Assembly: GCF_001295975.1 (NCBI RefSeq)
Contig: NZ_LJHU01000013.1
Location: 1 to 38,017 of the forward strand
From: Brevundimonas sp. AAP58
GTDB taxonomy: Bacteria > Pseudomonadota > Alphaproteobacteria > Caulobacterales > Caulobacteraceae
Reading direction: 5' to 3'
Length of the DNA: 38,017 bases
Each line of letters opens with the position of its first letter. The first letter of the stretch is position 1. Both the position numbers and the translations under genes were made by a program. The notes beneath the pieces were generated by a model that was given only the letters and a program-made list of their open reading frames with translations, did no database searches and had not been told where the DNA came from. Below are positions 23,527 to 31,822 of this stretch, in pieces.

Positions 23527-26454
23527 TTAGTGAGCCTCGTCCCAGTTCTTCGCGGCGCGGGCGTCCACGACCAGAGGGACCGACAGGGCCACCGCTGGTT
23601 CCGCCGCGCCTTCCATGACCTTGCGGATCAGGCCGATCGCGGCATTGGCCTCGGCTTCGGGGGCCTCGAACACCAGCTCGTCGTGGACCTGGAGCAGCAT
23701 CCGGGTCGCCAATCCGGCCTCGCACAGGGCCCCTGGCATCCGCATCATGGCGCGCCGGATGATGTCGGCGGCGGCCCCCTGGATCGGGGCGTTGATCGCC
23801 GCGCGCTCACCGAACTGACGCTCGGCTCCGGACTTGGAGTGGATGGCCGGGATGTGGATCTTGCGGCCGAAGACGGTCGAGACGTAGCCGTTCTGGCGGA
23901 CCTCGGCGCGGGTGGCGTCCATATAGGCGCGGATGCCGGGGAAGCGTTCGAAATAGGTCTTGATGTAGGCCCCCGCCTCGCCCTGGTCGATGCCGAGCTG
24001 GGCCGCCAGGCCGAAGGCGGAGATGCCATAGACGATGCCGAAGTTGATGGCCTTGGCACGGCGGCGCGTCTCCGGGTCCATCTGGTCGACCGGTACGCCG
24101 AACATCTCTGACGCGGTCGCCGTGTGGATGTCGATCCCGGCCTTGAAGGCGCGCTTCAGCTCGGGGATGTCGCCGATGTGCGCCAGCAGCCGCAGCTCGA
24201 TCTGGCTGTAGTCTGCGCTGATCAGGACGTGGCCGTCCTTGGCGATGAAGGCCTGGCGAATCTGACGGCCTGTCTCGGTGCGGATCGGGATGTTCTGGAG
24301 GTTGGGGTCCGATGAGGCCAAGCGTCCGGTGGTGGCCGCCGCCAGTTGGTAGGAGGTGTGCACCCGATCCGTGGCCGGATCGGCGGCGGCGACTAGCGCG
24401 TCGGTATAGGTGCCCTTCAGCTTGGACAGCTGCCGCCAGTCCAAAATGGCGCGCGGCAGATCGTGGGTCAGGGCCAGCTCTTCCAGCACGCTGGCGTCGG
24501 TGCCCCATTGTCCGGTGGCGGTCTTCTTGCCGCCCGGCAGGTTCATCTCGCCGAACAGGATCTCACCGATCTGCTTGGGGCTGCCGATGTTGAAGGGTTT
24601 CCTGGCGATCTCGTGCGCGCGGGCCTCCAGCTCGGCCATCCTCAATCCGAATTCGGACGACAGCCGACGCAGACGATCGGGATCGATCCGGACACCCGCC
24701 AGCTCCATATCGGCCAGGACGGCAGGCATACCGCGTTCCAGCGTCTCATAGACGGTCGCCAGACCCTCGCGGGCCAGCCGGGGCTTGAGGATGCGCCAGA
24801 GCCGCAGCGTCACGTCGGCGTCCTCGGCGGCGTAGGCCGTCGCCGGCTTCAGCTCGACGTGCTTGAAGGATTTCTGCGCCTTGCCCGTCCCGGCCACCTG
24901 CTTGAACGGGATCGGCTCGTGGCCGAGGTGCAGGCGGCTGAGCTCGTCCATGCCGTGGCCGTGCAGCCCGCCTTCAAGGACGTAGGAGATCAGCATGGTG
25001 TCGTCGATCGGGGCGACGCGGATGCCGCGTCGGGCCATGACGGCGAGGTCGTATTTGCCGTTCTGCACGATCTTCAGCACGCCGGGGTCTTCCAGCAGGG
25101 TCTTCAGCCGTGCCAGGACCGTCGGCTTGTCCAGCTGGGTCAGGGGTTCGCGTGCGTCGCCCTCGCCGCCGAAGTCCAGCCCACCCCCGCCCTCCACCGG
25201 CGGATGCTCATGGGTCAGGGGAATGTAGCAGGCGTCGTTGGGCCCGATCGCCAGCGACACGCCGCACAGCCCCGCATGGGTCGCCGACAGGGCGTCCGTC
25301 TCGGTGTCGAAGCCGACCACGCCCGCCTCGGTGGCCCGGGCGATGAAGGCGTCGAGCGCCTCCAGCGTCTGGATGCAGTGATAGGCGTCGTGGTCGAAGG
25401 GCTGCTTCTCGACGTCGAGCGACACCGCCTGCGGCGCGTATCGCGGCGAGATAACCGGCGCGGACAAGGGCGCGGACAGGGGCGCGGCCGGGCGCGGCGG
25501 GGCGAAGGCCGAGCCGTCGTGGCCCGCCAGCTTGCCGTCGCCGATCCGCCGGGCGAGCGAGCGGAACTCCATCAGCTCCAGGAAGGCCGACAGGGTCGCC
25601 GGATCGGGGTCGCGCACGACGAAGTCCTCGATCGGCTCGGGCGCGGGGGCGTCGCAGGTCAGGCGAACCAGTTGGCGGCTGAGCAGGATCTGGTCCCTGT
25701 GCTCGATCAGGGTCTCGCGCCGCTTGGGCTGTTTGATCTCACCGGCCCGCTCCAGCAGGGTGTCGAGGTCGCCGTATTCGTCCAGCAGCTGGGCGGCCGT
25801 CTTTGGGCCGATGCCGGGAGCACCCGGCACATTGTCGACGCTGTCGCCGATCAGGGCCTGGAGGTCGATCATCTTGTCCGGGGTGACCCCGAACTTCTCC
25901 ATCACCGCCTCTTCGGCCAGGCGACGGTCCTTCATCGGGTCCCACATGACGACCGAAGGCCCGATCAGCTGCATCAGGTCCTTGTCGGATGACACGATCA
26001 CGCATTCGCCGCCAGCGTCGCGCACCTTGCAGGCATAGGTCGCGATCAGGTCGTCGGCCTCATAGCCGGGCAGTTCAACGCAGTGGACGCCGAAAGCCTT
26101 GGTCGCCTCCCGCACCAGCGGAAACTGCGGGATCAGATCCTCGGGCGGCGCCGAGCGGTTGGCTTTGTACTGGTCGTAGAGGTCGTTCCGGAACGTCTTT
26201 TCCGAATGGTCGAAGATGGCCGCCAGATGGGTCGGGCCATCCGCCCCCTTCATGTCCTTCAGCAGCTTCCAGAGCATGTTGCAGTAGCCCTGGACCGCGC
26301 CGACCGGCAGGCCGTCGGACTTGCGCGTCAGCGGCGGCAGGGCGTGGTAGGCGCGAAAGATGTAGGCCGAGGCGTCGATCAGCCACAACCGAATGGGTGG
26401 GCGGTCCCCGGTCACAGAACGGTCGGAGACTTCGGGCGCGGCGGTGTCGGACAT
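23527..26454 (-). CDS. polA: DNA polymerase I
   Basis: A 975-residue replication and repair polymerase. An N-terminal 5' nuclease domain (to about 300) has LIDASAYIFRAYHAL and the acidic metal cluster in VIVSSDKDLMQL and GDSVDNVPG. A 3'-5' exonuclease domain has GFDTETDAL and YAAEDADVTLRL, so proofreading residues appear intact. The polymerase domain has motif A ISADYSQIELRLLAHIG, motif B RRRAKAINFGIVYG and motif C LLQVHDELVF. A Pro/Ala-rich linker near 330-350 accounts for part of the extra length. The ATG at 26454 is preferred; one 12 bases upstream is possible. It lies 55 bp after the lipoprotein gene on the same strand and converges on the exchanger gene. Confidence 0.97.
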   Translation of the reverse strand: MSDTAAPEVSDRSVTGDRPPIRLWLIDASAYIFRAYHALPPLTRKSDGLPVGAVQGYCNMLWKLLKDMKGADGPTHLAAIFDHSEKTFRNDLYDQYKANRSAPPEDLIPQFPLVREATKAFGVHCVELPGYEADDLIATYACKVRDAGGECVIVSSDKDLMQLIGPSVVMWDPMKDRRLAEEAVMEKFGVTPDKMIDLQALIGDSVDNVPGAPGIGPKTAAQLLDEYGDLDTLLERAGEIKQPKRRETLIEHRDQILLSRQLVRLTCDAPAPEPIEDFVVRDPDPATLSAFLELMEFRSLARRIGDGKLAGHDGSAFAPPRPAAPLSAPLSAPVISPRYAPQAVSLDVEKQPFDHDAYHCIQTLEALDAFIARATEAGVVGFDTETDALSATHAGLCGVSLAIGPNDACYIPLTHEHPPVEGGGGLDFGGEGDAREPLTQLDKPTVLARLKTLLEDPGVLKIVQNGKYDLAVMARRGIRVAPIDDTMLISYVLEGGLHGHGMDELSRLHLGHEPIPFKQVAGTGKAQKSFKHVELKPATAYAAEDADVTLRLWRILKPRLAREGLATVYETLERGMPAVLADMELAGVRIDPDRLRRLSSEFGLRMAELEARAHEIARKPFNIGSPKQIGEILFGEMNLPGGKKTATGQWGTDASVLEELALTHDLPRAILDWRQLSKLKGTYTDALVAAADPATDRVHTSYQLAAATTGRLASSDPNLQNIPIRTETGRQIRQAFIAKDGHVLISADYSQIELRLLAHIGDIPELKRAFKAGIDIHTATASEMFGVPVDQMDPETRRRAKAINFGIVYGISAFGLAAQLGIDQGEAGAYIKTYFERFPGIRAYMDATRAEVRQNGYVSTVFGRKIHIPAIHSKSGAERQFGERAAINAPIQGAAADIIRRAMMRMPGALCEAGLATRMLLQVHDELVFEAPEAEANAAIGLIRKVMEGAAEPAVALSVPLVVDARAAKNWDEAH

Positions 26455-26509
26455 GGCGGCCAACATAGGCGGGCGCAGAGCCTGCGTCACCGGCTGGCGC
26501 GCGGCCTGC

Positions 26510-27118
26510 CTAGAACTCGCGCCAGCTGTCGCCGGGATCGCGTTCTCCGGGGCGGGCCGACTGCTGCCCCCAGGTGACCATCATCAGCACCTTGTGGCTG
26601 CGGATCCGATACTCGCCAATCATGGGCGTGACGGCCCCCAACGGCGCGCCCGTGCGGGCGTCGTGGACGAACCCCGAGAACTCGGCCACCCCCACCCGGT
26701 CGCGGCGGCTGTAAAGGCTCAGCTCCGGAATCGATACGACGTTCAGGTTCTCGTTGATCGGCACGGCCAGGGGGGGCAGCCCGACCACCCGGCGCATCTG
26801 CTCGATCGACAGGGCACCCGCGCGCAGCTCAAAGATGGCGTCGGCCTCGTCGCGGTCGTTGGCGAGACGATAGCCTTGCTGAGACAGGGCCGCGCGCACC
26901 GTCGAGGTCGCGTAAAGCGCGCCTTCGCCTGTCAGATAGCGGCCGTCGACGAAGACGCGCGCTTGTTCCGGGATCGGCAGACGCAGGCCTTCGACGGCGA
27001 GGTCCGCAGCGCGCGCCAGCAGCAGCTGCTCGGTCGCCGTGCGGCCGGGGTTGGACTCAGTCGTGGAGGCGCAGGCCGCCAGACCAAGCATCAGCGCAGT
27101 CGAAACCGTTCGCCGCAT
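26510..27118 (-). CDS. Uncharacterised lipoprotein
   Basis: A 202-residue protein with a lipoprotein signal (MRRTVSTALMLGLAAC, lipid Cys16) followed by STTESNPGRTATEQLLLARA, which resembles a family of uncharacterised proteobacterial lipoproteins. The mature part has alternating beta-type segments (ARVFVDGRYL, DAIFELRAG, VGVAEFSGFVHDARTG). No catalytic motif is visible. The ATG at 27118 overlaps the glyoxalase stop by one base (TGATG); a GTG two codons upstream is also possible. It lies between a glyoxalase gene and polA on one strand and is probably co-transcribed with the former. Confidence 0.78.
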   Translation of the reverse strand: MRRTVSTALMLGLAACASTTESNPGRTATEQLLLARAADLAVEGLRLPIPEQARVFVDGRYLTGEGALYATSTVRAALSQQGYRLANDRDEADAIFELRAGALSIEQMRRVVGLPPLAVPINENLNVVSIPELSLYSRRDRVGVAEFSGFVHDARTGAPLGAVTPMIGEYRIRSHKVLMMVTWGQQSARPGERDPGDSWREF

Positions 27119-27558
27119 CACCACGTCCCGGTGTTGGGCATGGAGACCCAGGGCTCGGCTGCCGCCAGGGGCTCGCCCTCCTGCAACAGTTCGATCGAGA
27201 TGCCGTCGGGCGAACGCACAAAGGCCATGCGGCCGTCGCGGGGCGGGCGGTTGATGACGACGCCCCCGTCCATGAGCCGCTGGCAGGCCGCGTAGATGTC
27301 GTCGACCTTGTAGGCCAGGTGGCCGAAGTTTCGACCGCCGGTATAGTCCTCAGGGTCCCAGTTCCAGGTCAGCTCGACCTCCGGCGACCGCTCGATGGCG
27401 GACCGCCCCAGGTCCTTGGGCGCGGCGAGGAAGACCAGGGTGAAACGGCCCTGCTCGTTGTCCATCCGGCGAACTTCCTGAAGGCCAAGCAGATCGGTCC
27501 AGAACCGAAGCGAGGCGTCCAGATCCTTCACCCGGACCATGGTGTGGAGGTAGCGCAT
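27118..27558 (-). CDS. gloA: Lactoylglutathione lyase (glyoxalase I)
   Basis: A 146-residue metalloenzyme converting the methylglyoxal-glutathione hemithioacetal to S-lactoylglutathione. The four metal ligands of the family are visible: His5 (YLHTMVRV), Glu62 (VELTWNW), His80 (FGHLAYKV) and Glu123 (SIELLQ). The two beta-alpha-beta-beta-beta modules are complete. The ATG at 27558 places His5 correctly; upstream codons are not conserved. Its stop overlaps the lipoprotein start. The promoter region (27559-27803) is shared with the divergent zf-TFIIB-like gene. The high ligand conservation makes this one of the surest assignments here. Confidence 0.94.
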   Translation of the reverse strand: MRYLHTMVRVKDLDASLRFWTDLLGLQEVRRMDNEQGRFTLVFLAAPKDLGRSAIERSPEVELTWNWDPEDYTGGRNFGHLAYKVDDIYAACQRLMDGGVVINRPPRDGRMAFVRSPDGISIELLQEGEPLAAAEPWVSMPNTGTW

Positions 27559-27719
27559 GGCAGCTTTCCGAAGGCGTCGTGGCGAGGTCGGTGACTTAGT
27601 CGCAAAGCGTCGGCTTCCCAAGGTGATCGTGCATCACGAATGACGACAGCGGACTTTCAGGGCTTCCCGGCCGGGCCCCCGTCACCCGAAGGTCTCGGCA
27701 TGGTGATTGGACAGGGGAA

Positions 27720-27743
27720 CGGGCAGGCACGAGCCCCTGCCCG
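27720..27743. other. GC-rich hairpin in a divergent intergenic region
   Basis: CGGGCAGG at 27720-27727 pairs with CCTGCCCG at 27736-27743 around an eight-base loop. It lies about 60 bp before the zf-TFIIB-like start. It is between divergent starts and has no T-run, so it is not a typical terminator. An operator or leader structure is possible. Confidence 0.35.
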
Positions 27744-27803
27744 GTTGCGCTGGCGTGACCGAGGCCTCACCTTGCGGCGGACCTTCGTAGGAAAGACCGC
27801 GCG

Positions 27804-28109
27804 ATGCCATTGCTGATGTGCCCCAACGACAACGCCCAGATGCAGACGCTGGACCGGGGTGGCGTCCAGTTCGACATGTGTCCGACGTGCCGCGGCGTCT
27901 GGCTGGATCGGGGCGAGCTGGAAAAGCTGATGGAGCAGGCCGCCGCCAGCGTGGCTCCGGCCTATGCGCCCCCGCCGCAGCCGGGCCCCTGGAGCCAGCC
28001 TCAGCCGGCGCCTCAGCCTTACGGCTATAGCCAACAACCGCGCCACCGCGACGACGACTACCGTTATCGGAAGAAGAAGCGCGACAGCATCTTTGACATA
28101 TTCGACTGA
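27804..28109 (+). CDS. zf-TFIIB-like zinc-ribbon protein
   Basis: A 101-residue protein whose first ~45 residues are a zf-TFIIB domain: MCPNDNAQMQ, then FDMCPTCRGVWLDRGELEKL. The second knuckle is intact (Cys26, Cys29). In the first the usual second Cys is Asp9 (CPND), so only three cysteines remain and metal binding may use the Asp or be weaker. A Pro/Gln/Tyr-rich linker follows, then a basic patch (RYRKKKRDS) and the hydrophobic tail IFDIFD. Function is unknown. It may bind nucleic acid or assemble via the tail. It marks the left border of the lower-GC region. Confidence 0.82.
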   Translation: MPLLMCPNDNAQMQTLDRGGVQFDMCPTCRGVWLDRGELEKLMEQAAASVAPAYAPPPQPGPWSQPQPAPQPYGYSQQPRHRDDDYRYRKKKRDSIFDIFD

Positions 28110-28418
28110 TATTCGAACAGCGGTGTACCGTTCTAGATCTGACGCGGGGATGTCCCACCGGCCGACGCGACCGGGCGACACGCCGATCTACAGGCGATCA
28201 AGTGGATGCAGCTTATTAGTGGCTCGTTCCCAAGTGCCGCTTTGATTGTCTGGATGAACTGGTTCGAGGCGATCTAGTCTGTTGGACCGTCCTCGGTCAG
28301 TCTGCATTGGCCATGCAGCCTGCTTGGGCTGAAACTTAGTGTGGCGAGTACTAGTTGATAACATTGGTCCGTTATGCAGAGCGCTTGGCCAACAAATTGA
28401 GTCTGCGAGAACGAGGCA
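28110..28418. other. Gene-poor stretch at start of a lower-GC patch
   Basis: This 309-bp stretch contains no supported gene. From about 28190 the base composition drops visibly compared with the flanks. A short frame ending TAG near 28278 (MQLISGSFPSAALIVWMNWF followed by EAI) is protein-like but too short to assign, and may be a remnant. No inverted repeats or transposase were seen. Confidence 0.5.
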
Positions 28419-28766
28419 ATGTATAAGTCGGACCTGCGAAGACAGCAAAAGGAAAAGACGCGTGCGTTGATACTTGAGGCAGCCAGACGCCTCTTTGCTG
28501 AGCATCCTTACGATGAAGTGAGTATGCGCCTTGTTGGGCGTGAGGCTAACCGAACAGCCGGATCAGTTACTCGCCTTTACGAGACAAAGGAGCGGCTTTG
28601 GCGTGCCGCTATGGGTACTGCTCCTCCACGCGACAGGAAAAACGTCCGATACGCTGACGAACTGGAGGCAGTACTCCGCGCGCTTGTGATAGCCTGTCGA
28701 ACAGACAGTGGCGATTTGGAGAGTGTTCTTTCACAGGCCGATATGTTGTTGAACCAGCTCGACTAG
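28419..28766 (+). CDS. Short TetR-family regulator, probably truncated
   Basis: A 115-residue protein with an N-terminal TetR DNA-binding domain: RALILEAARRLFAEHPYDEV (helix 1), then SMRLVGREANRTAGSVTRLY for the helix-turn-helix and ETKERLW. Full TetR proteins are about 190-210 residues, so most of the ligand and dimerisation domain is missing. The reading frame ends with SQADMLLNQLD. GAGG lies a few bases before the ATG at 28419. Base composition and codon use (more A/T third positions) differ from neighbouring genes, suggesting transfer from another genome. It could be a working short repressor or a degraded copy. Confidence 0.65.
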   Translation: MYKSDLRRQQKEKTRALILEAARRLFAEHPYDEVSMRLVGREANRTAGSVTRLYETKERLWRAAMGTAPPRDRKNVRYADELEAVLRALVIACRTDSGDLESVLSQADMLLNQLD

Positions 28767-28825
28767 GAAAGCAGAGTTAGGCCGGTGAAGGGATTATACC
28801 GCGATCGGTGAGCAAGCTCGGAACT

Positions 28826-29020
28826 TCACCCAGTAGCACCGATTGGAGTGGAGACGCGAAGTTCCACCTTGCGCTCGTTCGGGGGTGGTACGCCATCTCG
28901 AGACTGAGCCTCATGTGCCCAGTGATAGAGGGCGACTGCACCTGCCGCTGCCAAGGCATGTATGACGATCTGGTATGCGAGATCGCGTTTGCGCCAAACT
29001 CTCCATGGTGCATTCCTCAT
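28826..29020 (-). CDS. Possible small single-span membrane protein
   Basis: A 64-residue frame: a basic start (MRNAPWRVWRKRD), a hydrophobic segment (IVIHALAAAGAVALYHWA), then a polar tail (PPPNERKVELRV). The positive-inside pattern and an AAAGG seven or so bases before the ATG at 29020 favour a real gene. An upstream ATG at 29089 would add 23 residues. It lies in the lower-GC patch. No family is recognised; it may equally be chance. Confidence 0.35.
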   Translation of the reverse strand: MRNAPWRVWRKRDLAYQIVIHALAAAGAVALYHWAHEAQSRDGVPPPNERKVELRVSTPIGATG

Positions 29021-29140
29021 AGCAGAACCTTTAGCATCCCACAGTGCGGCTGTCGCCTTGTCTGCCTTGATGTGACCCCCGTTTCTCATGCAGCATACTG
29101 AGGGTGCAGGGTTGATCTGAACTGGGGTTGGTGGGGTTAG

Positions 29141-29491
29141 CAAGAGGTCGGTCTGCGCAGCTTCTGCTCGGTCGAGAACGCAGCCTCGGCCACTGAGCAT
29201 CTCATCTTCACGACCGGGGCCGAAGACGTTCTGCTGCCGGCGGATCCGGAGGATCTGACGCCCCGCGGCCTGGCTCTGGCCATCGGTCGGGAACTGGGTC
29301 GCGACATCCGTCCCTTGCCGGTCCCCAAATCCCTGCTGGCCGCGCCGCTTGCCCTGGTCGGGCGAAGCGCCATAGTCACGAGCTTGTTCGAGCCCCTGTG
29401 CATCGATCGCGGTCATTGGGAGACAGTGCGTTGGCGACCGGTGCAGACGGGCGCGGAAGGCATGAGGCAGGCGCTTTCGTCGTCGCCGTGA
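29141..29491 (+). pseudogene. 3' remnant of an NAD-dependent sugar epimerase/dehydratase
   Basis: An open frame of 116 residues follows an in-frame TAG at 29138-29140 and ends TGA at 29491. It reads like the C-terminal third of a GalE-like short-chain epimerase: NAASATEHLIFTTGAEDVLL, then IGRELGRDIRPLPVPKSLLA, and the closing WETVRWRPVQTGAEGMRQAL, equivalent to the 'LGWxPxxxxxEGL' end of the family. The nucleotide-binding GxxGxxG and catalytic YxxxK parts are missing. Upstream is the lower-GC patch, so the 5' two thirds were probably replaced by it. No start codon of usual type is well placed. The next gene begins eight bases later, as expected for an operon. Confidence 0.75.
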
Positions 29492-29498
29492 GGCGCGC

Positions 29499-30125
29499 AT
29501 GACCCAGGGGACGCTCGCGATCATCGGGGCCGGAGGTCACGCGCGTGTCCTGGGGGACTGCGCGGAGCAGGTGGGCTGGAGCGCCATTCATCTGTTCGAC
29601 GGTTCGGATCGTCCGACGCCCCCCGGCCCCTGGAGAGCGCATGGCGCGCCGGAAGCCCTGCTGGACCGCCTCTCCGAATATGGCGGCGTGATCGTCGGCC
29701 TCGGCGCGAACGCCGAGCGCCTTGAGTGGCTCGATCGCATCGCGGCAAGGGGCGGCCCGATCGTCAGCCTGGTTCACCCTCGGTCCAGCGTCAGCGCGCA
29801 TGCCCTTATCGGCCCCGGATCGGCCGTTCTGGCGGGCGCTTGCGTCTGTGTCGGCGCCCGTATCGGGAGAGGCGCGATCATCAACACAAACGCCTCGGTC
29901 GATCACGATACGAGCCTCGGCGAAGGCGTTCATGTCTCGCCTGGGGCCGCCCTGGCTGGAGGCGTCAACGTCGGGGCGAGAACCTGGGTCGGCGTCGGAA
30001 GCGCCGTGCGCCAGGGCCTCACGATCGGGTCAGACGTCGTCATCGGGGCCGGCGCCGTCGTGATCCGCGACGTGGAGGACGGAACCACCGTCGTTGGCAA
30101 TCCCGCCCGTCCGATGAGGCGCTGA
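29499..30125 (+). CDS. PglD/NeuD-type sugar O- or N-acyltransferase
   Basis: A 208-residue acyltransferase. The N-terminal small Rossmann-like domain begins LAIIGAGGHARVLGDCAEQVG, typical of PglD/NeuD proteins and used to bind the nucleotide-sugar. The second half is a left-handed beta-helix of hexapeptide repeats (GSAVLAGACVCVGARIGRGA and onward). The catalytic His lies in INTNASVDHDTSLGEGVHVS, and the end reads VVGNPARPM. Such enzymes acetylate an amino group on 4-amino-sugars for glycan or LPS synthesis. It directly precedes an aminotransferase (3-bp gap), which would supply its substrate. Confidence 0.9.
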   Translation: MTQGTLAIIGAGGHARVLGDCAEQVGWSAIHLFDGSDRPTPPGPWRAHGAPEALLDRLSEYGGVIVGLGANAERLEWLDRIAARGGPIVSLVHPRSSVSAHALIGPGSAVLAGACVCVGARIGRGAIINTNASVDHDTSLGEGVHVSPGAALAGGVNVGARTWVGVGSAVRQGLTIGSDVVIGAGAVVIRDVEDGTTVVGNPARPMRR

Positions 30126-30128
30126 TCC

Positions 30129-31304
30129 GTGCTGAACACCCCTTTCGCGCCGTGGCCGAGCTTCAGTTCCGAGGAGGTGCAGGCCGTCGCCGAGGTCCTT
30201 GCGTCGAACCGTGTAAACTACTGGACAGGGGATCGCGGCCGGACATTCGAGGAGAGGTATGCGGCCTGGGTCGGCGTGCCGCATGCTGTCGCCCTGACGA
30301 ACGGCACGGTCGCGCTCGAACTGGCGTTGCGCGCCTTGGGCATCGGGCCGGGCGACGAGGTGGTGGTGACGCCTCGCACCTTCCTGGCTTCGGCATCGTG
30401 CATCGTGGCGGTCGGGGCCACCCCGGTCTTCGCCGACATCGACGCCGAGACGCAAGGGCTGTCCGCCGAGACCATCGAACCGGTGCTCACCCCTCGCACG
30501 CGGGCGATCATCTGTGTCCATCTGGGCGGTCGGCCCTGCGACATGGATCCGATCATGGCCCTGGCCCGCCGGCGCGGATTGAAGGTGATCGAGGACTGCG
30601 CCCAGGCTCATGGGGCCCGCTACAAGGGCCGTAGCGTCGGCTCGATCGGCGACATCGGGGCTTGGTCGTTCTGCCAGGACAAGATCATGACGACGGGCGG
30701 CGAAGGAGGGATGGTCACCACCAATGACCCTGACCTGTTCGCCTTCATGTGGTCCTGGAAGGATCACGGCAAGACCTGGCGGCCTTACCTGGACGAGGCG
30801 CCCGGTGCGCGACTGCCCTGGCAGTTCGGCATGTTCGGAAGCAACGGCCGCATGATCGAGATGCAGGCGGCCATCGGCCTGATCCAGCTCGACCGCATGG
30901 CGGAGTGGACCGCGCGGCGCACGGAACTGGCCATGCGGCTGGCGGACGTCTGCGCGCGCCATGATGTCGTGCGGGTCCCCTTGGCGCCCCCCGACGTCGT
31001 CCATGCCTGGTACCGCTTCTACGCCTTCGTCCGGCCGGAACGGCTCGCTTCCGGCTGGACCCGCGAGCGGATCATTGAAGAGATCTCCGCACGCGAGGTG
31101 CCCTGCTTCCATGGCTCAGCGTCGGAAATCTACCTGGAACGCGCCTTCGACGGGACGCCGTCACGACCCGCCGAACGGCTGCCGATCGCCAAAGCCCTGG
31201 GCGAGACCTCGCTCGCCCTGCTCGTGCACCCGACCATCACTGACGCCCAGATCGACCGGGCCTGCGCGGTGCTTCACGAAGTCCTGGGTCAGGCCGGCGG
31301 CTGA
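30129..31304 (+). CDS. DegT/DnrJ/EryC1-family sugar aminotransferase
   Basis: A 391-residue PLP-dependent aminotransferase acting on keto-sugar nucleotides. The PLP-binding segments are TNGTVALELALRAL (phosphate site) and IEDCAQAHGA (Asp to pyridine N). The Schiff-base lysine is Lys185 in WSFCQDKIMTTGGEGG. These match perosamine- and bacillosamine-type synthases. The start is GTG at 30129, three bases after the acyltransferase stop, so the two are co-transcribed. With the epimerase remnant upstream, this was once a longer nucleotide-sugar operon. The needed 4,6-dehydratase is not in the window. Confidence 0.92.
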   Translation: MLNTPFAPWPSFSSEEVQAVAEVLASNRVNYWTGDRGRTFEERYAAWVGVPHAVALTNGTVALELALRALGIGPGDEVVVTPRTFLASASCIVAVGATPVFADIDAETQGLSAETIEPVLTPRTRAIICVHLGGRPCDMDPIMALARRRGLKVIEDCAQAHGARYKGRSVGSIGDIGAWSFCQDKIMTTGGEGGMVTTNDPDLFAFMWSWKDHGKTWRPYLDEAPGARLPWQFGMFGSNGRMIEMQAAIGLIQLDRMAEWTARRTELAMRLADVCARHDVVRVPLAPPDVVHAWYRFYAFVRPERLASGWTRERIIEEISAREVPCFHGSASEIYLERAFDGTPSRPAERLPIAKALGETSLALLVHPTITDAQIDRACAVLHEVLGQAGG

Positions 31305-31361
31305 GGCGCACGGGCGCGGCAGGGTTCCAGAACGGCGATTCTTACCATACCGTGCCGCCCC

Positions 31362-31625
31362 ATGATCCTGTCGACATCATCGGGAGATTTCCCCATCCCG
31401 CCCGATGTGGCCAGTCGGCTGCCTCAGGTGCCGGCTCTACCCGAGCCGGACGAGCCGAACTACAGTCGACGCGCGCGGGAGTTCACCGATTGGCTGGAGT
31501 CTTCGCCCGAGCACGCTGTCCGCTTCGAGCGTCTTCGGCGCTGGCACCTGGTCCAGGACGAGCTGGCGCGCAAGGCGGCCTCCGAAGGCCGCCCGTTTTT
31601 CGTCACCGACGACGGTCTGGACTAG
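31362..31625 (+). CDS. Hypothetical small protein
   Basis: An 87-residue soluble, charged protein with no signal or membrane segment. The second half (YSRRAREFTDWLESSPEHAV then RFERLRRWHLVQDELARKAA) is predicted helical with regularly spaced Arg/Trp/Leu. I do not recognise a family. Codon use matches the host. It lies 57 bp after the aminotransferase on the same strand, and a strong hairpin begins 15 bases beyond its stop. Confidence 0.6.
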   Translation: MILSTSSGDFPIPPDVASRLPQVPALPEPDEPNYSRRAREFTDWLESSPEHAVRFERLRRWHLVQDELARKAASEGRPFFVTDDGLD

Positions 31626-31640
31626 TCGTCGCTTGAGCTG

Positions 31641-31672
31641 TCCTGCGAAGCGCCATCCGGCGCGAAGCAGGA
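31641..31672 (-). terminator. Hairpin directly 3' of tRNA-Ala
   Basis: TCCTGC (31641-31646) and GCGCC (31650-31654) pair with GGCGC (31659-31663) and GCAGGA (31667-31672), around a 3x3 internal bulge and a four-base loop. It abuts the encoded CCA of the tRNA. No T-run follows on either strand, so Rho-independent termination is uncertain. It may serve both converging transcripts. Confidence 0.4.
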
Positions 31673-31748
<76 letters not shown>

Positions 31749-31822
31749 GCGCCATCGGCGGCAGGAGCGGGCGACATAGAGGGGCCGACCGGCCGGTGTC
31801 AACGGGCCTCGGCGGGCTGTCC

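Noticed and set aside
24463-25992. Long plus-strand frame (509 codons) opposite polA
   Set aside because: Antisense shadow; polA motifs A, B and C fix the true strand and frame.
28188-28505. Minus-strand frame of 105 codons in the lower-GC patch
   Set aside because: It overlaps the TetR-like helix-turn-helix in antisense and has no start signal or protein-like pattern beyond chance.
28136-29261. Shared 10-mer GATCTGACGC at 28136 and 29252 as a possible target duplication around the lower-GC patch
   Set aside because: The right copy lies well inside the epimerase remnant rather than at the composition border, and ten bases can recur by chance at this scale.
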